A stretch of DNA of 64,000 bases from JADZEM01 sp046328125. Lineage in GTDB: Bacteria; Chloroflexota; UBA6077; JACCZL01. A program made the translations under genes and the position numbers. The notes beneath the pieces are model-generated. The model worked only from the letters and a program-made list of their open reading frames with translations. It was not told the DNA's origin and did not search any database. Shown here piece after piece: positions 51,768 to 61,700 of the stretch. The first letter of the stretch is position 1. Each line of letters starts with the position of its first letter. Location of the stretch: contig JAXLXF010000015.1 in NCBI GenBank assembly GCA_046328125.1, positions 93,373 through 157,372 on the forward strand, read 5' to 3'.

Positions 51768-51770
51768 CGG

Positions 51771-52739
51771 TCAGGATCGGATGCGCGGGTCGAAGGCGTC
51801 CCGGAGGCCGTCCGCGATCAGGAAGACGGAGAGGACGGTCAGGAAGATCATCGCGCCGGGTGGATAGACCAGCCACGGGGCGCTGCGGAACGTGTCCTGC
51901 GAGCCGCTGAGCATGTTGCCCCAGCTGGACAGTGGCACCGGAACGCCGAATCCGAGGAAGCTGAGGGCAGACTCGCCGAGGATCGCCGAGGCAACGTCGA
52001 AGCCGGCCACGACCGTCACAATCGAGATGACGTTGGGCAGGACGTGGCGAACCAGGATGCGCGCATCGCTGGCGCCGAGCACCCGCGCGGCATCGACGTA
52101 ATCGCGATTCCGGATCGACAGGACCAGGCCACGGACCTGGCGCGCAGTAGACGGCCAGTAGAAGAAGCCGAAGATGAGCGCCAGGCCAAGCACGCCTGGC
52201 GAGAAGATCACCGAGAGAATGATCAGGATGAACAGGTACGGGATGTTGATGACGAACTGGATGAGGGCATTGATGGCGTCGTCCACGGGGCCGCCGTAAT
52301 AGGCCGCGATCAGTCCGAGCGGCGTGCCGATCGCCAGCGAGACGAACGCGACCAGAAAGCCGATGCTCAACGAGACCTGACCGGCGTAGATCAGACGGGT
52401 CAGGCTGTCGCGGCCCAGATCGTCGGTGCCGAGCAGGTAGCCCGGACCCGGCGGCTGAAGCGTCGCGATCCGGCCGTCCGGCGTCCGGAGAAACTGGTCA
52501 GGAGTCGTGCCCAGGACGTACGTCGCGATGAGCGGCGCGAGGACGGTGATCGCGGCGATGATCGCGAACAGGATCAGCGCGGCCATGCTGAGCCGGTCGG
52601 CGGCGAATCGGCGCAGGGAGCTCGACAGAAAGCTGCGCGACGGCCGTCTGAGCGGGTCGCTCGACGCGACGACGCGCCCGGCCATCGCCTCGGACAGGTG
52701 ACCGGGCGCGGACCGTCTCGGGGTCGCGGAGGCGCTCAC
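51771..52739 (-). CDS. Oligopeptide/dipeptide ABC transporter permease (OppC/DppC type)
   Basis: This 322-residue inner-membrane permease has an N-terminal cytoplasmic extension, the OppC-type N-domain helix near 52-72, and a periplasmic loop including LGTDDLGRDSLTRLIYAG near 103-120. Five further helices follow. The EAA loop DYVDAARVLGASDARILVRHVLPN near 208-231 contacts the ATPase. Its GTG overlaps the stop of the partner permease by 4 nt (GTGA). It forms a heterodimer with the product of the upstream gene. Confidence 0.93.
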   Translation of the reverse strand: MSASATPRRSAPGHLSEAMAGRVVASSDPLRRPSRSFLSSSLRRFAADRLSMAALILFAIIAAITVLAPLIATYVLGTTPDQFLRTPDGRIATLQPPGPGYLLGTDDLGRDSLTRLIYAGQVSLSIGFLVAFVSLAIGTPLGLIAAYYGGPVDDAINALIQFVINIPYLFILIILSVIFSPGVLGLALIFGFFYWPSTARQVRGLVLSIRNRDYVDAARVLGASDARILVRHVLPNVISIVTVVAGFDVASAILGESALSFLGFGVPVPLSSWGNMLSGSQDTFRSAPWLVYPPGAMIFLTVLSVFLIADGLRDAFDPRIRS

Positions 52740-53671
52740 GTGTAGCGCACCCGCGGATCGACGGCGCCGTAGGTGATGTCGGCCAGGAACGCCCCGACGA
52801 TGGTCAGCACGGTGCCCAGAAGCAGCATCCCGAGCAGGAGCGGGTAGTCTCGCGAGGAGGCCGCTTCGATGAACAGGCGACCCATCCCCGGCCAGTTGAA
52901 GATCTGCTCCATGATGATGGCGCCCGAGAGCAGGCTGGGCAGCAGGCCGCCGAGAATCGTCACGACCGGGATCAACGCGGTCCGCAGGATGTGGGCGCGC
53001 TGCACGTCACGTTCGGCGAGACCCTTGGCGCGGGCCGTCCGCACGTAGTCCGAGTTGAGGACTTCGAGCACCTCCGAGCGGACGAAGCGCGTGAATCCGA
53101 TCAGCCCGCCGAGCCCCAGCAGCACGGACGGGATGATGACGTGCCGCGCCCAATCCCAGAGCGTGCCGCTGCCCTGACCGTTCGGGAACCAGCCGATGGT
53201 GCTGCTCAAGAGGACGATGATGCTCAGGCCGAGCCACCAGGTGGGCACCGACGTGCCGATGACCGTGCCGAGCCGGACGACATTGTCGCCGAGGGCGCCG
53301 CGCTTGGACGCCGCGTAGACGCCGAGCGGCACCCCGATCAGGCCAATGACGTAGGCCAGCACTTCGAGCTGGAAGGTCGGCCAGACCCGCGAGGCGATCA
53401 CCTCGGTGACGGGCAAGTTGTACGCGTACGATCGCCCGAAGTCGAGCTCGGCGACGCTGCTGAGCCACTTGACGTAACGAATCGGGATCGGGTCGTCCAG
53501 GCCGAACTTCTGGCGCATCCGGGCCATCGCCTCTGCCGAGACACGCGGGTTCTGCATCAGCGCCGATTCTGGTCCACCTGGCGTCAGGTGGATCAGGAAG
53601 AACGACGCCGTCATGACGGCGAACACCAACAGCGCCGATTGGAGGAGTCGACGAACGACGAACCGCCCCAC
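52736..53671 (-). CDS. Oligopeptide/dipeptide ABC transporter permease (OppB/DppB type)
   Basis: This 311-residue permease has six membrane helices. The N-terminus FVVRRLLQSALLVFAVMTASFF is the usual OppB first helix, followed by a periplasmic segment with TPGGPE and the RYVKWLSSVAELDFGRSY segment. The EAA loop LNSDYVRTARAKGLAERDVQRAHILR near 204-229 is the ATPase-binding site. The GTG start is 11 nt after the binding-protein stop, and GGAGG overlaps that stop. The importer lacks ATPase genes here. Confidence 0.93.
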   Translation of the reverse strand: MGRFVVRRLLQSALLVFAVMTASFFLIHLTPGGPESALMQNPRVSAEAMARMRQKFGLDDPIPIRYVKWLSSVAELDFGRSYAYNLPVTEVIASRVWPTFQLEVLAYVIGLIGVPLGVYAASKRGALGDNVVRLGTVIGTSVPTWWLGLSIIVLLSSTIGWFPNGQGSGTLWDWARHVIIPSVLLGLGGLIGFTRFVRSEVLEVLNSDYVRTARAKGLAERDVQRAHILRTALIPVVTILGGLLPSLLSGAIIMEQIFNWPGMGRLFIEAASSRDYPLLLGMLLLGTVLTIVGAFLADITYGAVDPRVRYT

Positions 53672-53682
53672 CGCGCCGCCTC

Positions 53683-55518
53683 CTACTGCGCGTACGCCCA
53701 GCGTGAGAGGGCGTCGTTGACGTTGAGGCTGTCGAACTTGGTTGGCTGGATGCCGACGATCTTCTTCGACATCGGGCTAAACGAAGTCAGCGAGTAGAGG
53801 AAGAACGACGGCAGCTCGTCGGTGATCTGCTTCTGGAGATCGAGGTAGATCTGCTTGCGCTTCGCGTCGTCCAGCTCGGTCGAGCCCTTCGTGAACATGT
53901 CGTCGACGGTCTGGCTCTTGAAGCTGGTGTAATTCTGCTGGCCTTTGCTGAGGAAGATCTCTTTGGCCGCGAGGTCGGGGTCGATGCTGCCGCCGCCCCA
54001 GGTGCCGAGCGCCAGGTCGAAGTCCTTCTTCTTGGTCTGGTCGAAGAAGGCGTTCGCGTCGAGCCCCTTCACTTCGAGGTCGATGCCGAGCTGCTTGTAC
54101 TGCTGCTGCATGTACGCCGCGATCTTGCCACGCGGACCGCTGCTCACCGGATAGAGCACCTGGAACTTGACCGGCTGGCTCTTCGGCGACATCAGGGTGC
54201 TGCCCTGAAGCTTGAACCCGGCATCCTGGAGCAGCTGCTTCGCCTTCGCCAGGTCGAAGTCGTACTTCTCGACGTTCGGGTTGTTCCACTTCGTGTTGGC
54301 CGGGTTGATGAAGCTGAACTGCGGCTGGCCGAGCCCGAGCTCCGCGACCTGGATCATGTCCTGACGGTTGAGCGCCCGCGAGAGCGCCTCACGGACCTTC
54401 TTGTCGGCGAACAGCTCGCGGGCGAGGTTGAAGTCGAGCAAGCGGAAGGCGCTGTTGGCGGCCGTCCACTCGTACATCGTCAGGTTCGGATTTTGCTTCG
54501 CTTCGGTGTACTGAGCCGGTGGGATGTTCGGCGCCCACTGGGCCTGGTTGCTCTTGAGCAGCTCGTAGGCCACGGTCGGCTGCTGGCTCGGCTTGATGGT
54601 GATCTTCTCGAAATTCGAGGTGCCTCGGAACCAGTTCGGGTTCCGCTCGAACGTCGCGCCCTCGGCCGGGTTCCAGTCCTTGAGGGTGTACGGACCGCAC
54701 ACGACCGTCGGCTTCAGGATCTCCGGGTTGGCGACCGGGTCGGTCCACGACTTGCCCTGCCAGACGTGCTTTGGCACTGGCCCGACACCGTTTGCCACGC
54801 TAATCGCGACGTCCTTCGCCAGCGTCTCCTTCAGCACGACCACCAGGGTGTTGGCGGACGGTGAGGTGAACGAGTCGATCCGGAGCATGTCGGTCAGGCC
54901 AACAAAGTCGTTCTCCTCCTTGACCGCCTCAGAATAGGCGAACAGGTAGTCGTCCACTGTGATCGGCTTGCCGTCGCTCCACTTGAGGTCGGACCGCAGC
55001 TTGAAGGTGAACGTCTTGCCGTCCTGGGACACGCTCCACTCGGATGCGGAGTACGGCCTGTATTCGAGCGAATTGGCGTCCTGGTCGAGCAGTCCGCCGC
55101 CAAACATCACGTTGGCGACCTGGGTCCAGCCGTCGCTGTAGTCGGCGCTGTTCGGGTACGGGTGGGCGGTCTTGGGGAGCGGCCCGAGGCTGGCGATGAC
55201 GAAGGTGCCGCCCGGCACCGTGCCGGCGGCCGGCTTCTCGATCGGGCCGGTGCCACCGGCCGTGCCCGTCGCCGCGGGTGAGCCGGTCGCGACCGGAGAG
55301 CCTGACGCCGAGGGTGCGCTCGCCCCTGGCGAGGCATCGGCAGCCGGCTTTGGTGGTGCCGCCGCGGCCGTGGTCGGCGCGGCGGCGGTCTTGGCGGCGG
55401 GAGCTGGCCCTGAGTCGGCCGGCTTCGCGGCCGGCTGCGCTCCGGAGCAGGCCACGAGGCCGAGCGACGTCCCGGCCACGAGCAGAAGCAGACGGCGGCG
55501 GCCGATCGTGGGGCTCAT
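53683..55518 (-). CDS. Extracellular solute-binding lipoprotein of an Opp/Dpp-type importer
   Basis: This 611-residue family 5 solute-binding protein has an N-terminal signal RRRLLLLVAGTSLGLVACSG with a lipobox Cys near residue 25, consistent with a membrane-anchored lipoprotein. A low-complexity Ala/Pro/Gly/Ser linker of about 70 residues follows. The binding domain begins near GGTFVIASLGPLPKTAHP and includes WSVSQDGKTFTFKLRSDLKWSDGKPITVDD, a classic SBP_bac_5 hallmark. Ligand could be peptides, sugars or nickel. The ATG at 55518 has GGAGG upstream. It is the first gene of a three-gene transporter operon plus an antibiotic-kinase-like gene. Confidence 0.92.
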   Translation of the reverse strand: MSPTIGRRRLLLLVAGTSLGLVACSGAQPAAKPADSGPAPAAKTAAAPTTAAAAPPKPAADASPGASAPSASGSPVATGSPAATGTAGGTGPIEKPAAGTVPGGTFVIASLGPLPKTAHPYPNSADYSDGWTQVANVMFGGGLLDQDANSLEYRPYSASEWSVSQDGKTFTFKLRSDLKWSDGKPITVDDYLFAYSEAVKEENDFVGLTDMLRIDSFTSPSANTLVVVLKETLAKDVAISVANGVGPVPKHVWQGKSWTDPVANPEILKPTVVCGPYTLKDWNPAEGATFERNPNWFRGTSNFEKITIKPSQQPTVAYELLKSNQAQWAPNIPPAQYTEAKQNPNLTMYEWTAANSAFRLLDFNLARELFADKKVREALSRALNRQDMIQVAELGLGQPQFSFINPANTKWNNPNVEKYDFDLAKAKQLLQDAGFKLQGSTLMSPKSQPVKFQVLYPVSSGPRGKIAAYMQQQYKQLGIDLEVKGLDANAFFDQTKKKDFDLALGTWGGGSIDPDLAAKEIFLSKGQQNYTSFKSQTVDDMFTKGSTELDDAKRKQIYLDLQKQITDELPSFFLYSLTSFSPMSKKIVGIQPTKFDSLNVNDALSRWAYAQ

Positions 55519-55725
55519 TCCGTCCTCCACCAGAGTGTGTGCTGACAGGCGGTTTCTGAGAGGGGTATGGCACGGCCCGTGCCTCGGAGCGCTCTCGAAG
55601 CGCGGCAGTCGGGCGCGCAGTCGTAGCTTAGCATGGCCGAGACGCCATTCTGGCGTATTCTCTGGTGGCGAGACTCGATAGCGCGCACCGGGATCGGGTG
55701 TGTTAGGCTAGACGAGGATCGTTCG

Positions 55726-56061
55726 TCAATCCTCGTCGGACTCGTCGCCGAGGTCGTCTTCGTCGGAGAACGGCTCCTGCCGCACCGGCTGCCCCTGGTA
55801 GACGGCCAGCAGGAAATCGTCGCGCGGAACGTCGGCGGTCTGCACGAGCTCGTCGTCGATCTCGCTCCGGAGCTCCGCGAGCTCTTCCGGGTCGAGCGTT
55901 CGTTCAAGAATCAGCACGCCGTACACCACGCTGCTGGTGTAGTGTAGGTCGATGCGCGCAATCACCTCTTCGCCAGTCACGACGAGGTACGCTTCGGAGC
56001 TCGACGTGCGGCACACCCGTTCGAACCGAGGGGACTCCACGAGATCACTCTCCAGACGCAT
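55726..56061 (-). CDS. Hypothetical acidic protein
   Basis: This 111-residue protein has a beta-rich middle (YLVVTGEEVIARIDLHYTSSVVYGVLILER) and a strongly acidic C-terminus. There is no membrane segment or recognised motif. The ATG at 56061 or the GTG just before it could be the start. It is divergent from the large membrane glycosyltransferase-like gene, with only 33 nt between the starts, and lies upstream of the transporter operon on the same strand after a 207-nt gap. Confidence 0.6.
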   Translation of the reverse strand: MRLESDLVESPRFERVCRTSSSEAYLVVTGEEVIARIDLHYTSSVVYGVLILERTLDPEELAELRSEIDDELVQTADVPRDDFLLAVYQGQPVRQEPFSDEDDLGDESDED

Positions 56062-56094
56062 CACCCTCAGGGCGCTGCGCGGGCACGAATCCAG

Positions 56095-58788
56095 GTGCCG
56101 CGGATCTTAGCAGGGCTTCTCGCCCCCGATCAAAGCAGCGGCCGGGCGCGACGGCTGCTGGCCGGGCTCGGCCTGCTCAGCGTCGTGCTCGCGTTGACGC
56201 TCGTCGCGGACCCGCCCGGGCTGCTGCTGCTCGGGGTGGCGGCGGTACTGCTGACCGGCGTCGCGCTGTACGGCGCCGAGCGTCGGCCGTTGCTGCGCTT
56301 CGTCGTCGTGAACGGCGTCGCGATGCTGCTCCTGGCGTGGGCCGCCTCCGAGCGCTCCGATCTGGTCATCAGCCGCACGCCCGAGCAGCTCGACGTGAGC
56401 GTGAACGGCGTGCGGCTCGGGATCAACTTGACCGGGATCGACAGCCCGCTGAAGCGTGTGACCGTGTCATTGGGGGCCACAGACGAGCGGCCAGAGGCAG
56501 CGCCCTGGACGGCCGACAACCTGCCCTGGCTGCGTGGCATTGGCGACTGGCTGGTCGGCGGGATGCGAGGCGGCCTCGACCAGCTGCGCGTGACCGACGC
56601 CACCGACACGAATCTGGTGCCGCCGCTGATCGGCGTCTGGCAGCCGGATCACACCGGCGATCCGCCACGTCTCGGCGGATCGCTTGAGCCGTGGACGGTC
56701 GCTCGCGGCGACGACCGGTCGGTCACGCTGGTCAGCCCGGAGGTGTTCACGAACCGCTATCAGGTGACGGCCTCGATGGCGCGGCCGGGCGGTGCGGTCC
56801 GCATCTCGTTGGGCGGCGACGAGGGCGATCTGGCGTTGGACGTTCTGGTCGCGCCAGATCGGCGCCAGTTCGAGATCGCGGCGCATCCGGCAAACGGGAC
56901 GCCTGAGACGCTGGTCGGCGGACCGTACGTCTACCGCCGTTCGGTCTTCGGGTGGGCGCAGGCGCTGCTCCGTGAGATCGGACGGGCCTGGCTGGTGGCG
57001 CTCGGGCTGGTGGCGGCGGCGCGGCTGCTGGCCCTGCCGTTCCGACTGGTGGCGCTGCCGCTGCCGGCGGCTGCTGACGCCTTCATGGTGATGTTCGCCG
57101 CGCTGGGCCTGGGCCTGGTGATGGTGGCGCTGGCGGGCCTCGTGGCCGTCTACTTGCTCGAAGGTATCCCTCACACGGTGGAATCGATCGCGTACCTGTT
57201 CGAGGCCCAGGTGCTGTCGATGGGTAGGCTCTGGGTGGCGGCGCCGCCGGTGCCGGACTTCTTCCAGGAAGCGTACGTCGCGGCGACGCCAGATGGACGC
57301 TGGTTCGGGGTGCTGCCGCAGGGACAGTCACTGCTGCTGGCCGCCGGCCTCAAGGCCGGCGCTCCCTGGCTAGTCTCGCCGATTGCGAGCGGGCTGGCGG
57401 TCGCGCTGACCGTCGTGCTCGGGCGGGCGACCTACGGGACGCTGGCCGGCGTGCTGGCCGGGCTGATGCTGGCGTTCTCGCCGTTCGTGCTGCTGCTTTC
57501 TGGCGACATGCTGGCCCACCCGGCCGGGCTGGCGCTCGTGGTGCTGATGCTGCTCGGCGTGGTGCTGGCCGAGGGGCGGCGAACGACGGCCGGTTGGCTG
57601 CTGGCCGGGCTGGCGCTGGGCGGGCTGGTCGTAACGCGCCCGCTGGCGGCAGTCGGGATCGGAGCGCCGCTGATGCTGATCCTGCTGTTTGGCGCGCTCG
57701 GGACACCGTCGCGGTCGGTCCTCAGCCGGGTGGCCCTCTTCGGGCTGGCAGCGGCGCCGGGCGTGGTGTACGCCGCCGCGGTGAACGCCAGCCTCACCGG
57801 CAACCCGTTCGTCTCGCCGATCTCGCTCTGGTCGAACCTGGACCGGATCGGGTTCGGCTCGGAGATCGGAACGCGCGGCGGCCACGACCTGGCGTCGGCG
57901 CTCGGCAACACCTGGGCGAACACGGCGGTCCTGATGCGCCACCTGTTCGGCTGGCCGAGCTACCTGACGCTGGCGCTGGCCTGCGTCCCGTTCGTCCTTG
58001 GGACCACGCACCGCTGGGACCGACGATTCCTCTTGTGCGCGGTCGGGCTGGCGGCGGCGCAATGGCTGTACTGGTCGGACGGGATCATGTACGGACCGCG
58101 CTTCGCCTTCGAGGCGGTGACGGCGCTGGCGCTGCTGACGGCGCGCGGAGCGGCGCTGCTGGCGCGCGCTGACGGCACGATCCCGTACGACGAAACCGAA
58201 CGCTCGCCCGTCGTGGTGGCGGTCCAACCGGGCGGGGCACGACCGTACGGCAGCGATGGATCCCGCGTTGGATCGGCGCGCGGCTTGGAGCGCGGACCGA
58301 CCGAACGAACGAGCGTGGCCGCTCCCGGGGCGAACGGCAGGCGCCACGACGAGGCCGAACGGGACCTGCCGGCGCCGGTGGCGGGCGGCTCGGACGCGGA
58401 CGCGGGAGCTGCCAGTGTGCCGCCTTCCGCGCCGCTGAGCGCCGCGCCGCTGGTCGTGACGCTGGTGGCGCTGCTGTTTGCCGTCAATCTGCTCGGCTAC
58501 CTGCCCGACCTCGTGCTGGCGTACCGCGACTACAACGGCGTCAGTCGGGCCGGCCTGAAAGTCGTCGAAGAGGCCGGCCTCGAAAACGCCGTCGTCTTCG
58601 TTAAGTCTGACTGGCCGGAGTGGCAGGCGTACGGCCAGGTATTTCTGGCGAACGGGCCGCTCCTCGACCGTAAAGTCGTGTATGCTCGCGATCTCGGCGA
58701 GGGCGAGAACTGGCGCCTGATGTCGAAGTACCCGGACTGGAGATGGTGGCAGCTCAGTGACCTCACCCTCACCGAGATCCGCCGCTGA
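56095..58788 (+). CDS. Large membrane protein resembling GT39/PMT-type glycosyltransferases
   Basis: This 897-residue protein has two N-terminal helices, an extracytoplasmic domain of about 170 residues (about 100-270) and then ten or so membrane helices (about 280-700). A hydrophilic Pro/Asp-rich loop (about 705-770), one more helix and a C-terminal domain ending DLTLTEIRR follow. The loop after helix 3 (about 380-410), DFFQEAYVAATPDGRWF, resembles the acidic site of GT39/ArnT-like lipid-linked sugar transferases, but the DE motif is not canonical. The gene overlaps the next one by 32 nt. I would call it a putative polyprenyl-phosphate sugar transferase at moderate confidence. Confidence 0.65.
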   Translation: MPRILAGLLAPDQSSGRARRLLAGLGLLSVVLALTLVADPPGLLLLGVAAVLLTGVALYGAERRPLLRFVVVNGVAMLLLAWAASERSDLVISRTPEQLDVSVNGVRLGINLTGIDSPLKRVTVSLGATDERPEAAPWTADNLPWLRGIGDWLVGGMRGGLDQLRVTDATDTNLVPPLIGVWQPDHTGDPPRLGGSLEPWTVARGDDRSVTLVSPEVFTNRYQVTASMARPGGAVRISLGGDEGDLALDVLVAPDRRQFEIAAHPANGTPETLVGGPYVYRRSVFGWAQALLREIGRAWLVALGLVAAARLLALPFRLVALPLPAAADAFMVMFAALGLGLVMVALAGLVAVYLLEGIPHTVESIAYLFEAQVLSMGRLWVAAPPVPDFFQEAYVAATPDGRWFGVLPQGQSLLLAAGLKAGAPWLVSPIASGLAVALTVVLGRATYGTLAGVLAGLMLAFSPFVLLLSGDMLAHPAGLALVVLMLLGVVLAEGRRTTAGWLLAGLALGGLVVTRPLAAVGIGAPLMLILLFGALGTPSRSVLSRVALFGLAAAPGVVYAAAVNASLTGNPFVSPISLWSNLDRIGFGSEIGTRGGHDLASALGNTWANTAVLMRHLFGWPSYLTLALACVPFVLGTTHRWDRRFLLCAVGLAAAQWLYWSDGIMYGPRFAFEAVTALALLTARGAALLARADGTIPYDETERSPVVVAVQPGGARPYGSDGSRVGSARGLERGPTERTSVAAPGANGRRHDEAERDLPAPVAGGSDADAGAASVPPSAPLSAAPLVVTLVALLFAVNLLGYLPDLVLAYRDYNGVSRAGLKVVEEAGLENAVVFVKSDWPEWQAYGQVFLANGPLLDRKVVYARDLGEGENWRLMSKYPDWRWWQLSDLTLTEIRR

Positions 58789-61700
58789 CGAAGATTGGGC
58801 CGCGCCGGTAGACGCCGTCCTCGAAGAGCCGACGCCCGACGGACAGGACGTCAGGACAGCCGAGCCCTTGCCCGACGCCGACACCAGGGACGCCGGCACG
58901 GTCGAGCCGTGGACGGAGCCCGCGGTCGCCGCCTCGCCCCGACAGGCACGCCGGCGCCAGCTTGCCATCCTGGCCGCGCTCTTGCTGATCGTCGGGTTCG
59001 CCGGCACGGTCCGCCTCTACGGGCTGGACTGGGACGACAACTACCACCTGCACCCTGACGAGCGGTTCCTGGCGATCGTCGCGGACAAGATCCGCTTTCC
59101 GTCCTCGCCGCTGGCGTACTTCGACACGAAGAACTCGCCGCTCAATCCGTACAACGCGCGCGACGTGGACGGATTCGCGTACGGGATGGTGCCGCTGTTC
59201 CTGACGCGCGCCATCGCCGAGCGAGTCGGGATGGCGACCTACGACGGCGTGCCGGCGGTCGGTCGGGCGCTGTCGGCCTCGTTCGACGTCGGGACCGTGG
59301 TGCTGGTCTTCCTGCTTGGGCAGCTGGTGTACGGCGCGCGCGTCGGGCTGGTGGCGGCGGCGATCTCGGCGGCGACGGTACTCCAGATCCAGCTCTCGCA
59401 CTTCTTCGCGGTGGACACCTTCCTGGCGTTCGCCACGACGCTGGCACTGTATGCCGCCTATCGGTCCTGGCTGAAATGGGGCTACGCGAGCTTCGCGCTG
59501 CTCGGGTTCGCTGCGGGACTGGCCCTGGCGACGAAGTTGAGCGCCGCGCTGCTGGCGCCGATCGTCCTGCTGGCGACGGTGGTGCCGCCGCCGGGCGGCC
59601 GGGCGCGGCGCGACCCGATGGACATGCTCTCGATGTTGAGCGTCTGCGGCATGGTCGCCCTGCTGACCTACCGGATCGGCGAGCCGTACAGCTTCCAGGG
59701 GCCGGGCTTCTTCGGGATCGCGCCAAATCTCCAGCGGTTCGAGGATCTGAACCGCTGGGTCAAGATCAGCTCTGGCGAGATCGAAGTCCCGTTCATGATC
59801 CAGTGGGCGAACACGCCGAATCCCCAGTTCGCGCTGAAGAACCTGGTCGAGTGGGGGATGGGGCCGGCGGCCGGTCTGGCGAGCCTACTCGGGCTGGCGG
59901 TGGCCGGGCTGGAGCTGGTGCGCTGGCGGTCGTACAGCCTCAACCTGCTGCTGGTCGCCTGGGCGGCGGTCAACCTCGGCTACTTTGCCTTCCAGTTTGC
60001 CAAGTTCCTGCGCTACTTCGTGCCGGTCTACCCGGCCCTGGCGGTGCTGGCAGCGTACCTACTGGTCGAGGCAGTCCCGCGCTACCTGCCACGACTGCGA
60101 ATCACCGCGCCGCGCCTCCCCCGCCTGCTGGCGACGGCGGTGATCGGACTGACGGCGCTCTACGCATTGGCGTTTATCTCGATCTACAGTCGGCCCAACA
60201 CGCGGGTCGAAGCGTCCGACTGGATGGTCGCGAACATCCCGTTCGGCTCGACACTGGCCGTCGAGCACTGGGACGACGCGCTGCCGTTGCGGGTGCCGGG
60301 CTACACCGGCAAGTACGGCGAAGTCTCGATGACGGTGTACGACGACGACACGCCAGACAAGGTGAAGAAGCTCGTCGCGAACCTGAGCAAGGCCGACTAC
60401 CTGATCCTGTCGAGCAATCGGCTGTACGGCTCGATCCCACGCCTGCCCCGCCGCTACCCGATGGCGATCGAGTACTACCGCGCGCTGTTCGACGGCCGGC
60501 TCGGGTTCGACCAGATCGCGCGCTTCGACTCCAATCCCGGCCTGTTCGGGATCACTGTCGATTCCAGTAACGCGCAGGAGGACTTCACGGTCTACGACCA
60601 CCCGACCGTGCAGATCTTCAAGAAGAGCGACCGGTTCTCGGCGTCGGACGTGGAGCGGTTGCTGAGCGCCGTACCGCTCGATCAGGTCGAGCACACCAAG
60701 CCAGTCGACGCCAAAGCGCGCAACGGGCTCCTGCTGAGCTCGGGCGAGTGGGCGACCGTCCAGGCGAGCGGGACGTGGTCGGACGACTTCACGCTGGACG
60801 GGATCACCACGGCGCTGGCGGTGCCGCTCTGGCTGCTCGCGGTGGAGGCGGTCGGGCTGACGGCGTTCCCGCTCTGCTGGCTGCTCCTGCCGGGGCTGGC
60901 GGACCGTGGCTACGCGGTGGCCCGCATTCTGGGTCTGGCGGTCATCGCCTATCTCGGCTGGCTGGCCGCCAGCGTGGGCCTGGCAACCTGGGGGCGCGGG
61001 CTGGTCTACACGAGCTTCCTGGTGGTGCTGGTCGCGAGCAGCATCGCGCTCCGGCGGTGTTGGCCCGAGCTTCGGGCCGACCTCCGACGGATCTGGCCGC
61101 GTCTGGCGGCCGTCGAAGCGGCGTTCCTGTTGACCTTCGCGCTGATGCTGGTCATCCGCTCGCTCAACCCCGACCTCTGGCACTCGACGTTCGGCGGCGA
61201 GAAGCCGATGGACTTCGCCTATTTGAACGCGGTGGTCAAGACGCCGTCGTTCCCGCCGTACGACCCGTGGTTCGCGGGTGGCTACGTCAACTACTACTAC
61301 TACGGCTTCGTGCTGGTGGCGGCCCTGATCCATCTGACGGCGGTGCCGCCGTTCGTGGCGTACAACCTGGCGATTGCCACCATCTTCGCGCTGACCGCGT
61401 CGGCGGCATTCGGAGTGGCGCTCTCGCTGGTGATGGGGCCAGGCGGTCGGCGCGGCCTGACCCGGGGCGCGCTGGTGGCCGGCGCGGGGTCGGCGCTGGC
61501 GCTGTGCGTGCTCGGGAACCTCGACGGCGCGCTCCAGCTGCTGGAGGGGCTCTGGAAGCTCGGCGGCAATGGCTTCGAGAGCGGGATTCCGGGCATCACT
61601 GGCCTGACGAAGGCGCTGGTCGGGTGCGTGGCGCTGGCGTACGGTGGGACGCGACCGGCGTTCGATTTCTGGCGCAGCACTCGCTTCATCGGACCTGAAG

